This document shows positions 25,574-35,400 of a DNA stretch of 64,000 nucleotides, piece after piece; positions within the stretch are counted from its first letter, which is position 1, and each line of letters starts with the position of its first letter. The translations under genes were made by a program, and so were the position numbers. Below the pieces are notes generated by a model. The model searched no databases. It was not told the DNA's origin and saw only the letters and a list, made by a program, of their open reading frames with translations. Source of the stretch: Clostridium sp. CM027 (GTDB lineage: Bacteria; Bacillota; Clostridia; Clostridiales; Clostridiaceae); NCBI RefSeq assembly GCF_024730565.1, contig NZ_CP077725.1, positions 310,001-374,000 of the forward strand. The letters are read 5' to 3'.

Positions 25574-26584
25574 ATGGCATTTATAGCTAGAATGTGTAAA
25601 TTGGCACAGGCAGATAAAAAAAGAATAGTACTTCCAGAGGGAGAAGAAGAGAGGACTATAAAAGCTAGTGAAATCATCAAAAATAATTCACTAGCCGAGG
25701 TAATATTAATAGGAGATAAAAGTGTAATACAAGCAAAAGCAGCTAAGTTATCAGTTAGCATTGAAGGTATAGAAATTGTAGACCCAAAAACTTCTGAAAG
25801 AACTGATTTTTATGCAAAGGAATTTTATGAGATAAGAAAAAATAAAGGAATGACTCTAGAAAAAGCGTCTGAAACAATGCAAGATTGTGTGTATTTTGGA
25901 ACTATGATGCTTAAGATGGGAGAAGCTGATGGAATGGTTTCCGGAGCTGTACATTATACAGGAGATTTACTTAGGCCTGGAATGCAAATTATTAAAACTG
26001 CACCAGGAATTAAGATTATTTCAAGTTTCTTTATAATGGAATTGCCTCACGATGAATATGGAGAAGATGGACTGCTTTTATTTGCAGATTCCGCTGTTAA
26101 TATAAACCCTAATGCGGAGGACCTAGCAGCTATAGCTATTAGCACTGCAGATAATGCAAGATTGTTATGCGATTTTGAACCTAAGGTTGCAATGTTGTCT
26201 TTTTCAACTAGAGGAAGTGCAAAGCATGAATTAGTTGATAAAGTAGTAAATGCTACTGAAATTGCAAAGAAGGCTAGACCTGATTTACAAATTGACGGAG
26301 AACTTCAGTTAGATGCAGCGATTGTTGCTAGTGTAGCAAAACAAAAAGCACCAAATAGTACTGTAGCTGGAAACGCAAACGTTTTAATATTTCCAGACAT
26401 ACAATCTGGAAATATTGGATATAAATTAGTGCAAAGATTTGCTAAAGCAAAAGCTATCGGACCGGTTTGTCAAGGATTTGCAAAGCCTATAAATGATTTA
26501 TCAAGAGGATGCAGTGTGGATGACATAGTTAATGTTGTTGCAGTTACTGCGGTTCAAGCTCAAATTCAAAATAAACTTATATAA
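25574..26584 (+). CDS. pta: Phosphate acetyltransferase
   Basis: Converts acetyl-CoA to acetyl phosphate, the first step of the acetate route that yields ATP in fermentation. The 336-residue protein is the short PTA form, without the extra N-terminal domain of enterobacteria; motifs include 'FGTMMLKMGEADGMVSGA', 'MLSFSTRGSA' and 'QSGNIGYKLVQR'. GAGAGGGG precedes the ATG. Together with ackA 40 bases downstream it forms the classical pta-ackA operon. Confidence 0.97.
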   Translation: MAFIARMCKLAQADKKRIVLPEGEEERTIKASEIIKNNSLAEVILIGDKSVIQAKAAKLSVSIEGIEIVDPKTSERTDFYAKEFYEIRKNKGMTLEKASETMQDCVYFGTMMLKMGEADGMVSGAVHYTGDLLRPGMQIIKTAPGIKIISSFFIMELPHDEYGEDGLLLFADSAVNINPNAEDLAAIAISTADNARLLCDFEPKVAMLSFSTRGSAKHELVDKVVNATEIAKKARPDLQIDGELQLDAAIVASVAKQKAPNSTVAGNANVLIFPDIQSGNIGYKLVQRFAKAKAIGPVCQGFAKPINDLSRGCSVDDIVNVVAVTAVQAQIQNKLI

Positions 26585-26624
26585 AACATATAATTTAAAT
26601 ATATATTATTAGGAGGAAAATTTA

Positions 26625-27818
26625 ATGAAAGTATTAGTCATAAACTGTGGAAGTTCATCACTTAAGTATCAATTAATAAACATGGAAAATGAAGAATGTT
26701 TAGCACTCGGATTAATAGAAAGAATAGGAATGGAAGGTTCAAAATTAACGCAAAAGGTTAATGGGGAAAAATATATTATTGAAGAGACTATGAAAGATCA
26801 TACAGATGCTATTAGATTAGTAATTGGCGCACTTGTAGATTGTGATCATGGTGTTATTAAAGATTTATCAGAAATAGATGCAGTGGGACATAGAATTGTT
26901 CATGGTGGAGAAAAATATGCAGAATCAGTTATAATTAATGATGAAGTGATGAAGAACTTAGAAGAATGTGCAAAACTTGCACCACTTCATAATCCAGCTA
27001 ATATAATCGGGATTAATGCTTGTAAAGCATTAATGTCTAGTACGCCTATGGTAGCTACATTTGATACCGCGTTTCATCAGACAATGCCAGAAGTTGCATA
27101 CATATACCCACTTCCGTATGACCTTTATACTAAACATGGTATTAGAAAATATGGATTCCACGGAACATCTCACAAATATGTTTCAGATAAAGCTGCAAAA
27201 ATGATGGGTAAAGACATAAAAGATCTAAAATTAATTACTTGTCACTTAGGAAATGGAGCAAGTATTTCTGCAGTGCAAAATGGTAAATCAGTAGAAACAA
27301 GTATGGGATTTACTCCACTTGAAGGAATAGCTATGGGAACTAGATGCGGAAATATAGACCCAGCTATAATAATATATATAATGCAAGAATTAAAATTAAC
27401 AATTGATGAAGCTAATGATTTAATGAATAAAAAATCAGGCGTTTTAGGAATATCAGGGGTAAGCAGTGACTTTAGAGATATAGAAGATGCTGCATGGAAA
27501 GATGGAAATCATAGAGCACAGTTAGCGCTTGATATATTTGTCTATAAAGTTAAGAAATTTATAGGATCTTATGCTGCAGTAATGGGCGGAGTAGATGCAA
27601 TTATATTCACTGCCGGACTTGGTGAAAACTCTCCAGAAACAAGAGAAGATATATGCAAGGGACTAGAGTTCTTGGGAGCAGTCTTAGATAAGGCAAAGAA
27701 TAAGATTCGCGGAAAAGAGGCAGAAATAAGTACAGAAGATTCTAAAACTAAAATACTTGTTATACCAACAAATGAAGAATTAGTAATAGCAAGAGACACG
27801 AAGGCTTTAATAAAATAA
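26625..27818 (+). CDS. ackA: Acetate kinase
   Basis: Makes acetate and ATP from acetyl phosphate and ADP. At 397 residues it is full length with '[10 protein letters not shown]' at the N-terminus (Asn7), 'GHRIVHGGE', 'GFHGTSHKY' near 177, 'HLGNGAS' and '[11 protein letters not shown]'. TAGGAGG is 8 bases before the ATG. No obvious terminator follows; the yceD promoter begins 32 bases after the stop. Confidence 0.98.
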   Translation: MKVLVINCGSSSLKYQLINMENEECLALGLIERIGMEGSKLTQKVNGEKYIIEETMKDHTDAIRLVIGALVDCDHGVIKDLSEIDAVGHRIVHGGEKYAESVIINDEVMKNLEECAKLAPLHNPANIIGINACKALMSSTPMVATFDTAFHQTMPEVAYIYPLPYDLYTKHGIRKYGFHGTSHKYVSDKAAKMMGKDIKDLKLITCHLGNGASISAVQNGKSVETSMGFTPLEGIAMGTRCGNIDPAIIIYIMQELKLTIDEANDLMNKKSGVLGISGVSSDFRDIEDAAWKDGNHRAQLALDIFVYKVKKFIGSYAAVMGGVDAIIFTAGLGENSPETREDICKGLEFLGAVLDKAKNKIRGKEAEISTEDSKTKILVIPTNEELVIARDTKALIK

Positions 27819-27849
27819 AATTATTGCTAATGTCTATAATAAATAATTC

Positions 27850-27878
27850 TTGACTTTTTACTGTATTGTTTATATAAT
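27850..27878 (+). promoter_or_regulatory. Strong promoter for yceD-rpmF
   Basis: TTGACT (27850-27855), exactly 17 bases, then TATAAT (27873-27878). Transcription would begin near 27885 and give a structured leader of about 135 bases before yceD. Confidence 0.85.
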
Positions 27879-27903
27879 TAACTGTGTTTGATGTAAGTAA
27901 AAA

Positions 27904-28017
27904 ACTATTTAGTTAGGAGGGACGCGGAAGCTTTGCTCGAGCTGTATATTTTTTTATACAAGGTATAAAGATTTTCTTTATATGAGAAGAACTAGAACTA
28001 AATAGTATTTAGTTTTT
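27904..28017 (+). promoter_or_regulatory. Structured leader with alternative pairings (candidate attenuator) before yceD
   Basis: ACTATTTAGTT (27904-27914) is perfectly complementary to AACTAAATAGT (27996-28006). The first eight bases of that second strand can instead pair with ATTTAGTT (28007-28014), making an 8-bp hairpin followed by TTTTT-run bases to 28017. The two pairings exclude each other, the layout of an anti-terminator and terminator. Between them lie a hairpin ATAAAG-ATTTT-CTTTAT and TGTATA..TATACA, and AGGAGGG at 27915-27921 followed by a possible 11-codon leader ORF from TTG 27933. I do not recognise the ligand or family. Confidence 0.5.
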
Positions 28018-28021
28018 CAGA

Positions 28022-28531
28022 GTGGATAATATGGTAATAGACGTTTCAGAATTATTTAGTAATAAAAACAAAAGAAAAGAACTTCATTTAGATTTGGAAA
28101 AAGATAAGTTTTTCTATGATAATGAATTTGTACAATTTTCTAAACCAGTTAAAACGCATTTAATTTTAAAATCTATCGATGATGAAATAGATTTAACTGG
28201 AAGTATGGAGACAGAACTATTACTTGCTTGTTCTAGGTGTCTTGAGACTTTTTCTTATTCAATACATATTGAATTAAATGAAAGATTGTCAAAAACTCTA
28301 AAGAGTGAAGATGAGGATATTATTTTTATTGAAAATGATAGATTAGATTTAAATGAAATTATGGAAAATAATATCATTTCTATGCTGCCTATAAAAAAAC
28401 TTTGTAATAAAGATTGCAAAGGGTTATGCCATCATTGTGGAATCAATCTAAATCATAGTGCATGTAAATGTGCAATTGACGATGTTGATCCAAGGTTGGC
28501 AAAACTAAAAGAACTGTTTTTAACTGATTAA
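28022..28531 (+). CDS. yceD: DUF177 family protein YceD
   Basis: A 169-residue YceD/DUF177 protein; 'CSRCLETF' in the middle and a cysteine-rich end ('CNKDCKGLCHHCG', 'HSACKC') suggest zinc binding. The family is linked with 23S rRNA accumulation and almost always precedes rpmF, as here. The start is uncertain: GTG 28022 has no clear binding site, while ATG 28031 (166 residues) has only AGTGG before it. The weak initiation site lies next to the leader hairpin, consistent with control by structure. Confidence 0.9.
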   Translation: MDNMVIDVSELFSNKNKRKELHLDLEKDKFFYDNEFVQFSKPVKTHLILKSIDDEIDLTGSMETELLLACSRCLETFSYSIHIELNERLSKTLKSEDEDIIFIENDRLDLNEIMENNIISMLPIKKLCNKDCKGLCHHCGINLNHSACKCAIDDVDPRLAKLKELFLTD

Positions 28532-28543
28532 GGAGGTGTTACA

Positions 28544-28729
28544 ATGGGAAATCCTGCTAGAAAATTTTCTAAAGGTAGAAGAGATTCTCGAAGAGCGCAA
28601 ACATTTAAACTTGGTTTACCAGGAATAGTTGAGTGTCCTCAGTGCCACGATATGAAACTTTCGCACAGAGTATGTAAAAACTGTGGATATTACAAAAATA
28701 GAGAAGTTGTTTCAATGGAGCAAAAATAA
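28544..28729 (+). CDS. rpmF: 50S ribosomal protein L32
   Basis: A 61-residue protein with '[17 protein letters not shown]' at the N-terminus and the zinc-binding pairs 'CPQCHD' and 'CKNCGYY' typical of L32. AAGGAGGTG gives a strong start, unlike yceD 12 bases upstream. A terminator follows at once. Confidence 0.96.
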   Translation: MGNPARKFSKGRRDSRRAQTFKLGLPGIVECPQCHDMKLSHRVCKNCGYYKNREVVSMEQK

Positions 28730-28763
28730 AAAGGAAAGTCGAAAGACTTTCTTTTTATTTTTT
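28728..28763 (+). terminator. Terminator after rpmF
   Basis: AAAAAGGAAAGTC-GAAA-GACTTTCTTTTT: stem of about 12 bp with a stable GAAA loop and T-run. Confidence 0.9.
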
Positions 28764-28833
28764 AAATACAATTATATTTGTATTCTGGTATTATTAATAC
28801 TAGAATTATTTGCGCACTATGGTATATAATATA

Positions 28834-28888
28834 AACAAACAAATAAATATAAATAAATATTTATTTGTATTTATTTGTTTGTTATAAT
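28834..28888 (+). promoter_or_regulatory. Near-perfect 50-bp palindrome and -10 box upstream of plsX
   Basis: The arms 28834-28858 and 28859-28883 are inverted copies with one mismatch in 25, built on AACAAACAAATAAAT and ATTTATTTGTTTGTT, with no spacer. The right arm ends in the first base of TATAAT (28883-28888), so the palindrome covers the -35 and spacer region. It is placed as an operator would be for plsX-acpP. It does not fit the FapR consensus (TTAGTACCTGATACTAA). Confidence 0.6.
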
Positions 28889-28912
28889 GCACATTTAAAG
28901 TGAGGGTTTAAA

Positions 28913-29935
28913 ATGGTAGTTGTTGTAGATGGAATGGGTGGAGATTTTTCTCCAAATGCTGTGGTTGAAGGTTGCATCGCAGCTATAAAAGAATATGATA
29001 TAGATATAGTAATAACTGGTCCTGAACAATTAATTCGCGAAGAACTAAAGAAGTATACTTATGATTGTAACAAAATAAAAATTGTTGATGCTATAGAAGT
29101 TATTAGTACAAATGAACATCCTGTAATGGCGGTTAAACGCAAAAAGAATTCAAGCCTCGTAAAAGCATTGAATCTTGTGAAAAATGGAGAGGCAGATGCT
29201 ATTATTTCAGCTGGAAGTACAGGTGCTTTTTTAGCTGGATGTACACTTATAGTAGGAAGAATAAAAGGTATAGATAGACCGGCTCTAGCACCAATAGTGC
29301 CAGGTAAAAAAGGCCCCTTTATGATAATTGACTGTGGAGCAAATGCAGAATGTAAACCTCATTATTTAGTGCAATTTGGACTTATGGGGAAAACATATTT
29401 TGAAAACATTTTAAAAATAGCTAATCCATCAGTAGGTCTTGTGAATATAGGAACTGAAGAAGAAAAGGGTAATGAACTTTCAAAATCAGCTCATAAACTA
29501 TTAAAAGAAGCAGATTTAAATTTTGTAGGCAATGTGGAAGCTAGAGAAATTCCAACTGGAGACGTCAATGTTATAGTTTGTGATGGGTTTACAGGAAATG
29601 TAATTTTAAAGCTATATGAAGGTGTTGTTGCTAGTGTATTTGATTTATTAAAAACAAGAATAATGGGATCCTTCAGAACTAAATTTGGAGGAATGCTATT
29701 AAAACCAATTTTTAAAAGCTTTAAAAAGGATTTCGACTATAAAGAATATGGCGGAGCTGCATTTCTCGGAGTAAATGGGATTTGCATAAAAGCTCATGGT
29801 AGTTCAGATTCTAAAGCTTTTAAAAATGCAATTAGACAAGCTACAATATTTTATGAAAATAATGTTGTAGATAAATTAAAATTAGAAATTGAAAAATTAT
29901 CTCAGCAGGAAAAGAACATAAATGAGAACTTGTAA
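28913..29935 (+). CDS. plsX: Phosphate acyltransferase PlsX
   Basis: Converts acyl-ACP to acyl-phosphate for phosphatidic acid synthesis at the membrane. The 340-residue protein shows '[16 protein letters not shown]', '[11 protein letters not shown]' and 'VCDGFTGNV'. GTGAGGG precedes the ATG. It is followed 44 bases later by acpP, its substrate carrier, and fakA earlier in the window offers another source of acyl-phosphate. Confidence 0.96.
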   Translation: MVVVVDGMGGDFSPNAVVEGCIAAIKEYDIDIVITGPEQLIREELKKYTYDCNKIKIVDAIEVISTNEHPVMAVKRKKNSSLVKALNLVKNGEADAIISAGSTGAFLAGCTLIVGRIKGIDRPALAPIVPGKKGPFMIIDCGANAECKPHYLVQFGLMGKTYFENILKIANPSVGLVNIGTEEEKGNELSKSAHKLLKEADLNFVGNVEAREIPTGDVNVIVCDGFTGNVILKLYEGVVASVFDLLKTRIMGSFRTKFGGMLLKPIFKSFKKDFDYKEYGGAAFLGVNGICIKAHGSSDSKAFKNAIRQATIFYENNVVDKLKLEIEKLSQQEKNINENL

Positions 29936-29979
29936 TAATTGTTAGGTATAATATAGAAAGGTAAGGAGGTGAGTATATT

Positions 29980-30210
29980 ATGTTTGAAAAAATTAGAGCG
30001 TGTATAGCATCGCAATTAAGCATAGATGAAGAAGAAATAAAAATGGAATCATCTTTTATGAATAATTTAGGCGCTGATTCTCTTGATATCGTAGAATTAA
30101 TTATGGCACTCGAAGAAGAGTACGATATAGAAATTCCGGATGAAGATGTTGAGAAAATTGCGACTGTTGGCGATATAGTGGAATATATTAAAATTCACTC
30201 AGAAGAGTAA
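29980..30210 (+). CDS. acpP: Acyl carrier protein
   Basis: A 76-residue acidic helical protein with '[28 protein letters not shown]'-type core; Ser34 in the DSL motif takes the phosphopantetheine arm. AAGGAGGTG gives a strong start. It lies between plsX and a good terminator, so it can be the last gene of a two-gene operon; rnc beyond has a separate start. Confidence 0.97.
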   Translation: MFEKIRACIASQLSIDEEEIKMESSFMNNLGADSLDIVELIMALEEEYDIEIPDEDVEKIATVGDIVEYIKIHSEE

Positions 30211-30215
30211 CATGA

Positions 30216-30248
30216 GGTCCCGCAGTATTGCGGGCCTTTAGCTTTTTC
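30216..30248 (+). terminator. Terminator after acpP
   Basis: GG(T)CCCGCA-GTAT-TGCGGGCC with T-rich sequence (TTTAGCTTTTTC) after it: GC-rich stem of 8-9 bp, unusual for this AT-rich window. Confidence 0.85.
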
Positions 30249-30407
30249 AAACTTATTTTTGAATTTACTATAAAAGTTATCTTTCTAAGATAACCAGTAA
30301 ATGTATTGTTTTATTTGTCAGGCTAAGTAAATTGAATAATAAACTTGAAGAATCTTGCGAATGAAGAAAACATTATTTAAATAAACTTCCGAAAAGGAGG
30401 AATGATT

Positions 30408-31109
30408 ATGAAGTACGATATAAAATTACAGGAACTTGAGAAGGAACTGAAATTGAATTTTAGTGATAAAGAGTTATTGAAAACAGCAATAACCCACAGT
30501 TCCTATGCAAATCAGAAAAAGAAGGTTGAATTTAATGAAAGGCTTGAGTTCTTGGGCGATTCTGTATTACAACTTGTAATATCCGAATACTTATACAGTC
30601 GCTTTACGGAAAAACCTGAAGGATACTTAACTAAAATTAGGTCCCTAATTGTTTGCGAAAATTCGCTGTGCGATATTGCAAACGTATGGGAACTTGGAAA
30701 GTACATGAACATGAGCAAAGGTGAAGAAATTACTGGTGGTAGAAATAGAGTTTCAATATTGGCTGATTGTGTTGAAGCAATAATTGCTGCTGTATATTTG
30801 GATAAAGGAATAGAATATTCTAATTCATTTATACTTAACAACTTTAAAGAAATCATTGAGAAAGCAATTAGCAACGAGATAGTTTTGGATTATAAGACTA
30901 AGCTTCAGGAAATATTTCAGCAGAATGGGGAAGTAAATATTTGCTATGAACTTGTGAAATTTGAAGGGCCACCACACAAGAGAAAATTTTTTGTAAGCCT
31001 ATTAATAAATGATTGTGTAAAAGGCTCAGGGCAAGGTTATAGTAAAAAAGAAGCAGAGCAAAATGCAGCAAAACAGGTTATGATGAATCAGGAGGATGTA
31101 CATGAGTAA
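30408..31109 (+). CDS. rnc: Ribonuclease III
   Basis: Double-strand RNA endonuclease for rRNA and mRNA processing. The catalytic motif 'ERLEFLGDSVL' lies near residues 44-54 and a second acidic site at 'ADCVEAIIAAVYLD'; the dsRNA-binding domain fills the last 75 residues ('KTKLQEIFQQ', 'GSGQGYSKKEAEQNAAK'). ATG 30408 is 7 bases behind AAAAGGAGG; ATG 30402 is too close. The 3' end overlaps the radical SAM start by 8 bases. Confidence 0.97.
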   Translation: MKYDIKLQELEKELKLNFSDKELLKTAITHSSYANQKKKVEFNERLEFLGDSVLQLVISEYLYSRFTEKPEGYLTKIRSLIVCENSLCDIANVWELGKYMNMSKGEEITGGRNRVSILADCVEAIIAAVYLDKGIEYSNSFILNNFKEIIEKAISNEIVLDYKTKLQEIFQQNGEVNICYELVKFEGPPHKRKFFVSLLINDCVKGSGQGYSKKEAEQNAAKQVMMNQEDVHE

Positions 31110-32193
31110 TTTGCATTACATTATTCCTATTTTCGTTCCACATGAGGGTTGCCCACATGATTGTGTATTTTGTAATCAAAATAGCATAACAGGAACATCA
31201 ACAAAAGTTGATGCAATGTATGTGGAGCAAACGGTAAATGAATATTTGAAAACAATAAATAATGATGATGCTATTATTGAGGTATCATTTTTTGGAGGAA
31301 CTTTCACAGCTATAAAAATGGAAAAGCAAATAGAACTTTTAACTGTTGCTAAGAAATTAAAAGATGATAATAAAATAAAATTCATTAGATTATCTACAAG
31401 GCCAGATTATATTAATGATAAAATATTGAGCAATCTAAAAAAATACTCTGTAGATATTATAGAACTCGGAGTACAATCCCTTGATGAAGAAGTGTTATTA
31501 AAGTCTGGAAGAGGTCACACTGCAAGTGATGTAGTGAATGCTTCAAAACTTATAAAGCAGTATGGTTTTGTTTTAGGACACCAAATAATGATAGGCCTTC
31601 CAGGAGATAATATAAATAAAGATATAGAGACAGCCAAAAGAGCGATTGATCTTAAGCCAGATATTTGTCGGATATATCCGGCACTTGTGATTAAAGATAC
31701 ACCTATGGAGAGCATGTATATAAAGCAAGAATTCAAACCTTATTCATTAAGTGAAGCAGTAAACATAAGTAAGATTATTTACATTATGATGGTAGCAAAC
31801 CAAATAAATGTGATCAGGATAGGATTACAGCCAACTGTTGAAATCTCAGAAGGCAATGATTTAGTTGCAGGACCATTTCATCCTGCATTTAGAGAATTAG
31901 TTGAAGGCAGTATATATAATGATTTATTATATGATGTTATAGTGAATAATTTTAAAAGTGACACGGGCGTTAATAAAGTTTTAGTGAAAATAAATCCAAA
32001 AGACATTTCAAAACTTTACGCTAATGGCAAAAGTTTTTTTTATGGCATAAAAAAACAAATAAAAACAGTTTCAATAGAAATATCCCAAGATATTACCATT
32101 AGCCGTGGAAGTATTAGTATATCTAAAGAAGAAAAATGCATTATTATGACCATACATGAGTATGTGTCCTCAAAGTATAAAGAAGGATTTTAA
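31102..32193 (+). CDS. Radical SAM protein, Elp3-like, of unknown substrate
   Basis: A 363-residue radical SAM enzyme with C17, C21 and C24 in CxxxCxxC ('GCPHDCVFC') and the Elp3/MiaB/NifB features 'FFGGTFTAI', 'STRPDYI', 'IELGVQSLDE' and 'GHQIMIGLPG'. It lacks the GNAT acetyltransferase domain of full Elp3. It is commonly found between rnc and smc in clostridia; substrate is not known, RNA modification being a guess from Elp3. ATG 31102 sits 6 bases behind GGAGG inside the end of rnc. Confidence 0.88.
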   Translation: MSNLHYIIPIFVPHEGCPHDCVFCNQNSITGTSTKVDAMYVEQTVNEYLKTINNDDAIIEVSFFGGTFTAIKMEKQIELLTVAKKLKDDNKIKFIRLSTRPDYINDKILSNLKKYSVDIIELGVQSLDEEVLLKSGRGHTASDVVNASKLIKQYGFVLGHQIMIGLPGDNINKDIETAKRAIDLKPDICRIYPALVIKDTPMESMYIKQEFKPYSLSEAVNISKIIYIMMVANQINVIRIGLQPTVEISEGNDLVAGPFHPAFRELVEGSIYNDLLYDVIVNNFKSDTGVNKVLVKINPKDISKLYANGKSFFYGIKKQIKTVSIEISQDITISRGSISISKEEKCIIMTIHEYVSSKYKEGF

Positions 32194-32230
32194 TTTGGTG
32201 TATAGAATATAGTGTCTATCCTTGCACGTT

Positions 32231-32281
32231 AAATAAAGTATATATTACGTTAAATTATTTGTAGTAATATATACTTTATTT
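32231..32281. repeat. 51-bp inverted repeat sharing the ends of the 190-bp element (short form)
   Basis: AAATAAAGTATATATTAC (32231-32248) and GTAATATATACTTTATTT (32264-32281) are perfect 18-bp inverted copies with 15 bases between. AAAGTATATATTAC is the same end sequence as in the element at 15580-15769. It may also serve as a terminator for the radical SAM gene. Confidence 0.75.
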
Positions 32282-32316
32282 ATATTAAAGAAAAAAATAA
32301 AAATATGAGGTGAATT

Positions 32317-32415
32317 ATGAAAAAGAAAACAAGAGATAAATATACAAAGGTATTTATTTATAGTATAGTTGTAATTTTTATTATAGGATTTATATCGCCA
32401 ATGCTATTTAGGTAA
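32317..32415 (+). CDS. 32-residue single-pass membrane peptide before smc
   Basis: ATG 32317 behind GAGGTG encodes a basic start ('MKKKTRDKYTKV') followed by about 18 hydrophobic residues ('FIYSIVVIFIIGFISPML') and stop at 32413. A positively charged head and one membrane helix fit a small inner-membrane peptide with the N-terminus inside. It ends 17 bases before smc. I do not recognise a family; similar DUF4044-type peptides exist in other Firmicutes. Confidence 0.6.
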   Translation: MKKKTRDKYTKVFIYSIVVIFIIGFISPMLFR

Positions 32416-32432
32416 AATAGGAGAGTGTTTTA

Positions 32433-35400
32433 ATGTTCTTAAAATCTATTGAAATAAGAGGATTTAAATCCTTTGCAGATAAAACAGAGTTAACATTCAC
32501 GAAGGGAATTACGGCAGTAGTTGGGCCAAATGGAAGTGGTAAAAGCAATATATCTGATGCTGTTAGGTGGGTCCTCGGAGAACAAAGTGCACGAAACTTA
32601 AGAGGAGATAAAATGGAGGATATTATATTCGCTGGCACACAGTTTAGGAAACCGGTTGGCCTGGCGCAAGTTTCCTTGATTTTGGATAATAGCGATTCTG
32701 GACTGGACATTGATTATTCTAATGTTACAATCTCGAGAAGATTATATCGTTCAGGAGAAAGCGAATATTTAATAAACAATACATCTTGTAGATTAAAAGA
32801 TGTTCAACAGCTTTTTATGGATACTGGTATAGGAAAAGAAGGATACTCAATTATTGGTCAAGGTAAAATTGATGCTATTTTAAGTGGTAAAACTGAGGAA
32901 AGACGAAAATTGTTTGAAGAGGCTGCAGGAATTGTTAAGTTTAAAACAAGAAAAGAAGAAGCAGAAAAGAGATTAGATAGTACAGATCAAAATTTGATTA
33001 GAATAGAAGATATTTTAAGCACTTATGAAGAAAGACTAGAACCATTAATGAATGAAAGCGAAAAGGCAAAGAAATTTTTAAAACTTTTTGAAGAATTAAA
33101 AAGCAAAGAGGTTAGCATAATTATTGACTCCATTAATAAGGTTGAAGAAAAAATTAAAAGATTACACGATGAAGGTACTGAATTAGATGGCGAAGTAATA
33201 CAAAGCACAAAGGGAAAAACCCAATTTAAGAAAGATGTTGAATACTGGAACAGTGAATTTGAAACATTTGAAAATAAAAACCGAGAAGAAAAACAAATAT
33301 ATTACAACAATAAGTTGATTTACCAAAATAATGTCTCTGAAATAAAGATACTAAATGAAAGAATAGATAATTTAGCAAAAGCAATTGATAAAACATCAAA
33401 TGAGAGCGATATTATTCGTAAAAATTTATTGAAATTTAAACGCAATAAGGATGTATCAGAAGATTCTTTGAATATTATAAAAAATACTCAAATGGAAATA
33501 GTAGAAAAAATTCAATATGAAGAAATAAAAATTAAGGGTATTGAGGGAAATATAGCGATTGAAAGTGATGAAGCTAAAACTCTTAAGGAAAAAGAGCAAA
33601 GCAGCATTGATAAAACTATTGAATTTACCAATAATCTATTAATTTTAAAAAATAACATGGATATCTCTAAAAAAAGAATTGATACTTTGAAAAATAACAT
33701 TGAAAATTTCGACAATTCAATAAAAATCAATGCGAATACAAAAACAGTATTTGAAAGTCAAATGGAAGAATTTAAAGATAAAATAGTTCGCTATGAAAGT
33801 AAGGTTAGGGATAATAAAAAAGAAAGTGATAAATTACAAAACATTCTAACGTTTAATGAAAGAACTATGAAAAATTGTAATTTTAAAATTAATAAAACAG
33901 AAGCTAATTTTAATGTACTTACAACTTTGGAAAAAAAGCATGAAGGTTATAATAAATCGGTAAAAAATTTAATGCAACACGTGAATGAAGGTAAAGTAGG
34001 AAATATTCGTGAGTGTTTTGTACTTGGAGAAATTATAAAGGTGGAAAAAAATTTAGAAGTAGCTATAGAAATTGCCTTGGGGGGATCTATATCACATATA
34101 ATAACTAAAGATGAAACCGTGGCAAAATTATTAATAGATTTTTTGAAGGTAAACAATCTCGGAAGAGCAACATTTTTACCTTTAAACATTATTAAGGGTA
34201 AAAGACTTACAATTGATAATGAAACTAAAAACAATCCTGGATTTGTTGGAATGGCAAATGAATTAATAAGTTATGATGAGAAATTTAGTGAAGTTATTGC
34301 ATTTATTTTAGGTAGGACAATTATATGTAAAGATATGAATTCGGCCCTCCAAATATCTAAAAAAAATAATTTTAGATATAAAATCGTTACATTATCAGGA
34401 GAAATTATAAACGTTGGCGGTTCGTTAACTGGTGGAAGCGTATATTCAAAGACTTCAAGCATAATTGGTAGAAAAAGAGAAATAAAAGAGTTGGCTAAGG
34501 ATTTAGATGTGTTAAAAGATGAATCAATTATTTACTTGGAAAAAATAAAACAAAGCAAATCTGAAATTTTAGGGTTAAACGAAGAAAACTTAAATTTAAA
34601 GGATAAGGTTCACTTTGAAAATATTGAAGTAACGAAGGTGGAAGCTAAAGTAAGCTCAATAATTAATGAAACAAACAGATTAAAAAACAATATAATGGCT
34701 CTAAACACTGAAAAGTCATTAGAAGAGGGTAAACTTGAAAAGGGAAATAAAGAAATTGATGAAAAAAATGAATCTGTTGCTAAATTTATTCATGCGAAAG
34801 ATGAAATACAACAAAGTCTTAACAAGGTTGATTTTAAATTAAAAGATAAATTGCAAGAAATTGAAAATATAAAAGAATCAATTATTGATGCTAAGATAAA
34901 AAAAGCTCAAATTGATGAAACAATACATAATAAGCGATCTGAAATTCAAAGATTAAATGATGAAATATCGGTATATAATGAAAAAATAATTGTATTTTCT
35001 AGAGAAATAGAAGAATCCATGAAAAATAAAAACAAAAATTTATTTTCAATTCAAAGTGCCGAAGTAAAAGTAAAAGAAATAATGAGTATACTAGAAAAAA
35101 CGGAAAAAAAATTTGAAGACAATGAAATTAAAAGAATTAAAATTAAAGAGCATATAAAAATAAGTGTGGAGCATTTAGAAAATGTTTCGCAAGTGCTAGA
35201 AAAAACCGAAAAAGAAATGCACAAATGTGAATTAGCCCTTGCGAAAGTTAAAATGGAAAAGGATACTTACTATCAGAAACTGAACGATGACTTTGAATTA
35301 ACATATGCGGAAGCATTGCAATTTAAAAATGAAATTGAAGACATTGATAAGCTTAAAAAGGAAATAATAGCACTAAAAGCGGCAATATCAATGCTTGGTA

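Noticed and set aside
27915-27945. GGACGC motif in the yceD leader as a c-di-GMP-I riboswitch
   Set aside because: Only the short GGACGC string matches; the other conserved parts of that riboswitch (GCAAACC, the receptor and GUAGCCGGGUUACC-like part) are missing.
28834-28883. FapR operator before plsX
   Set aside because: The palindrome does not contain TTAGTACCTGATACTAA or a close variant; FapR is also not general in clostridia.
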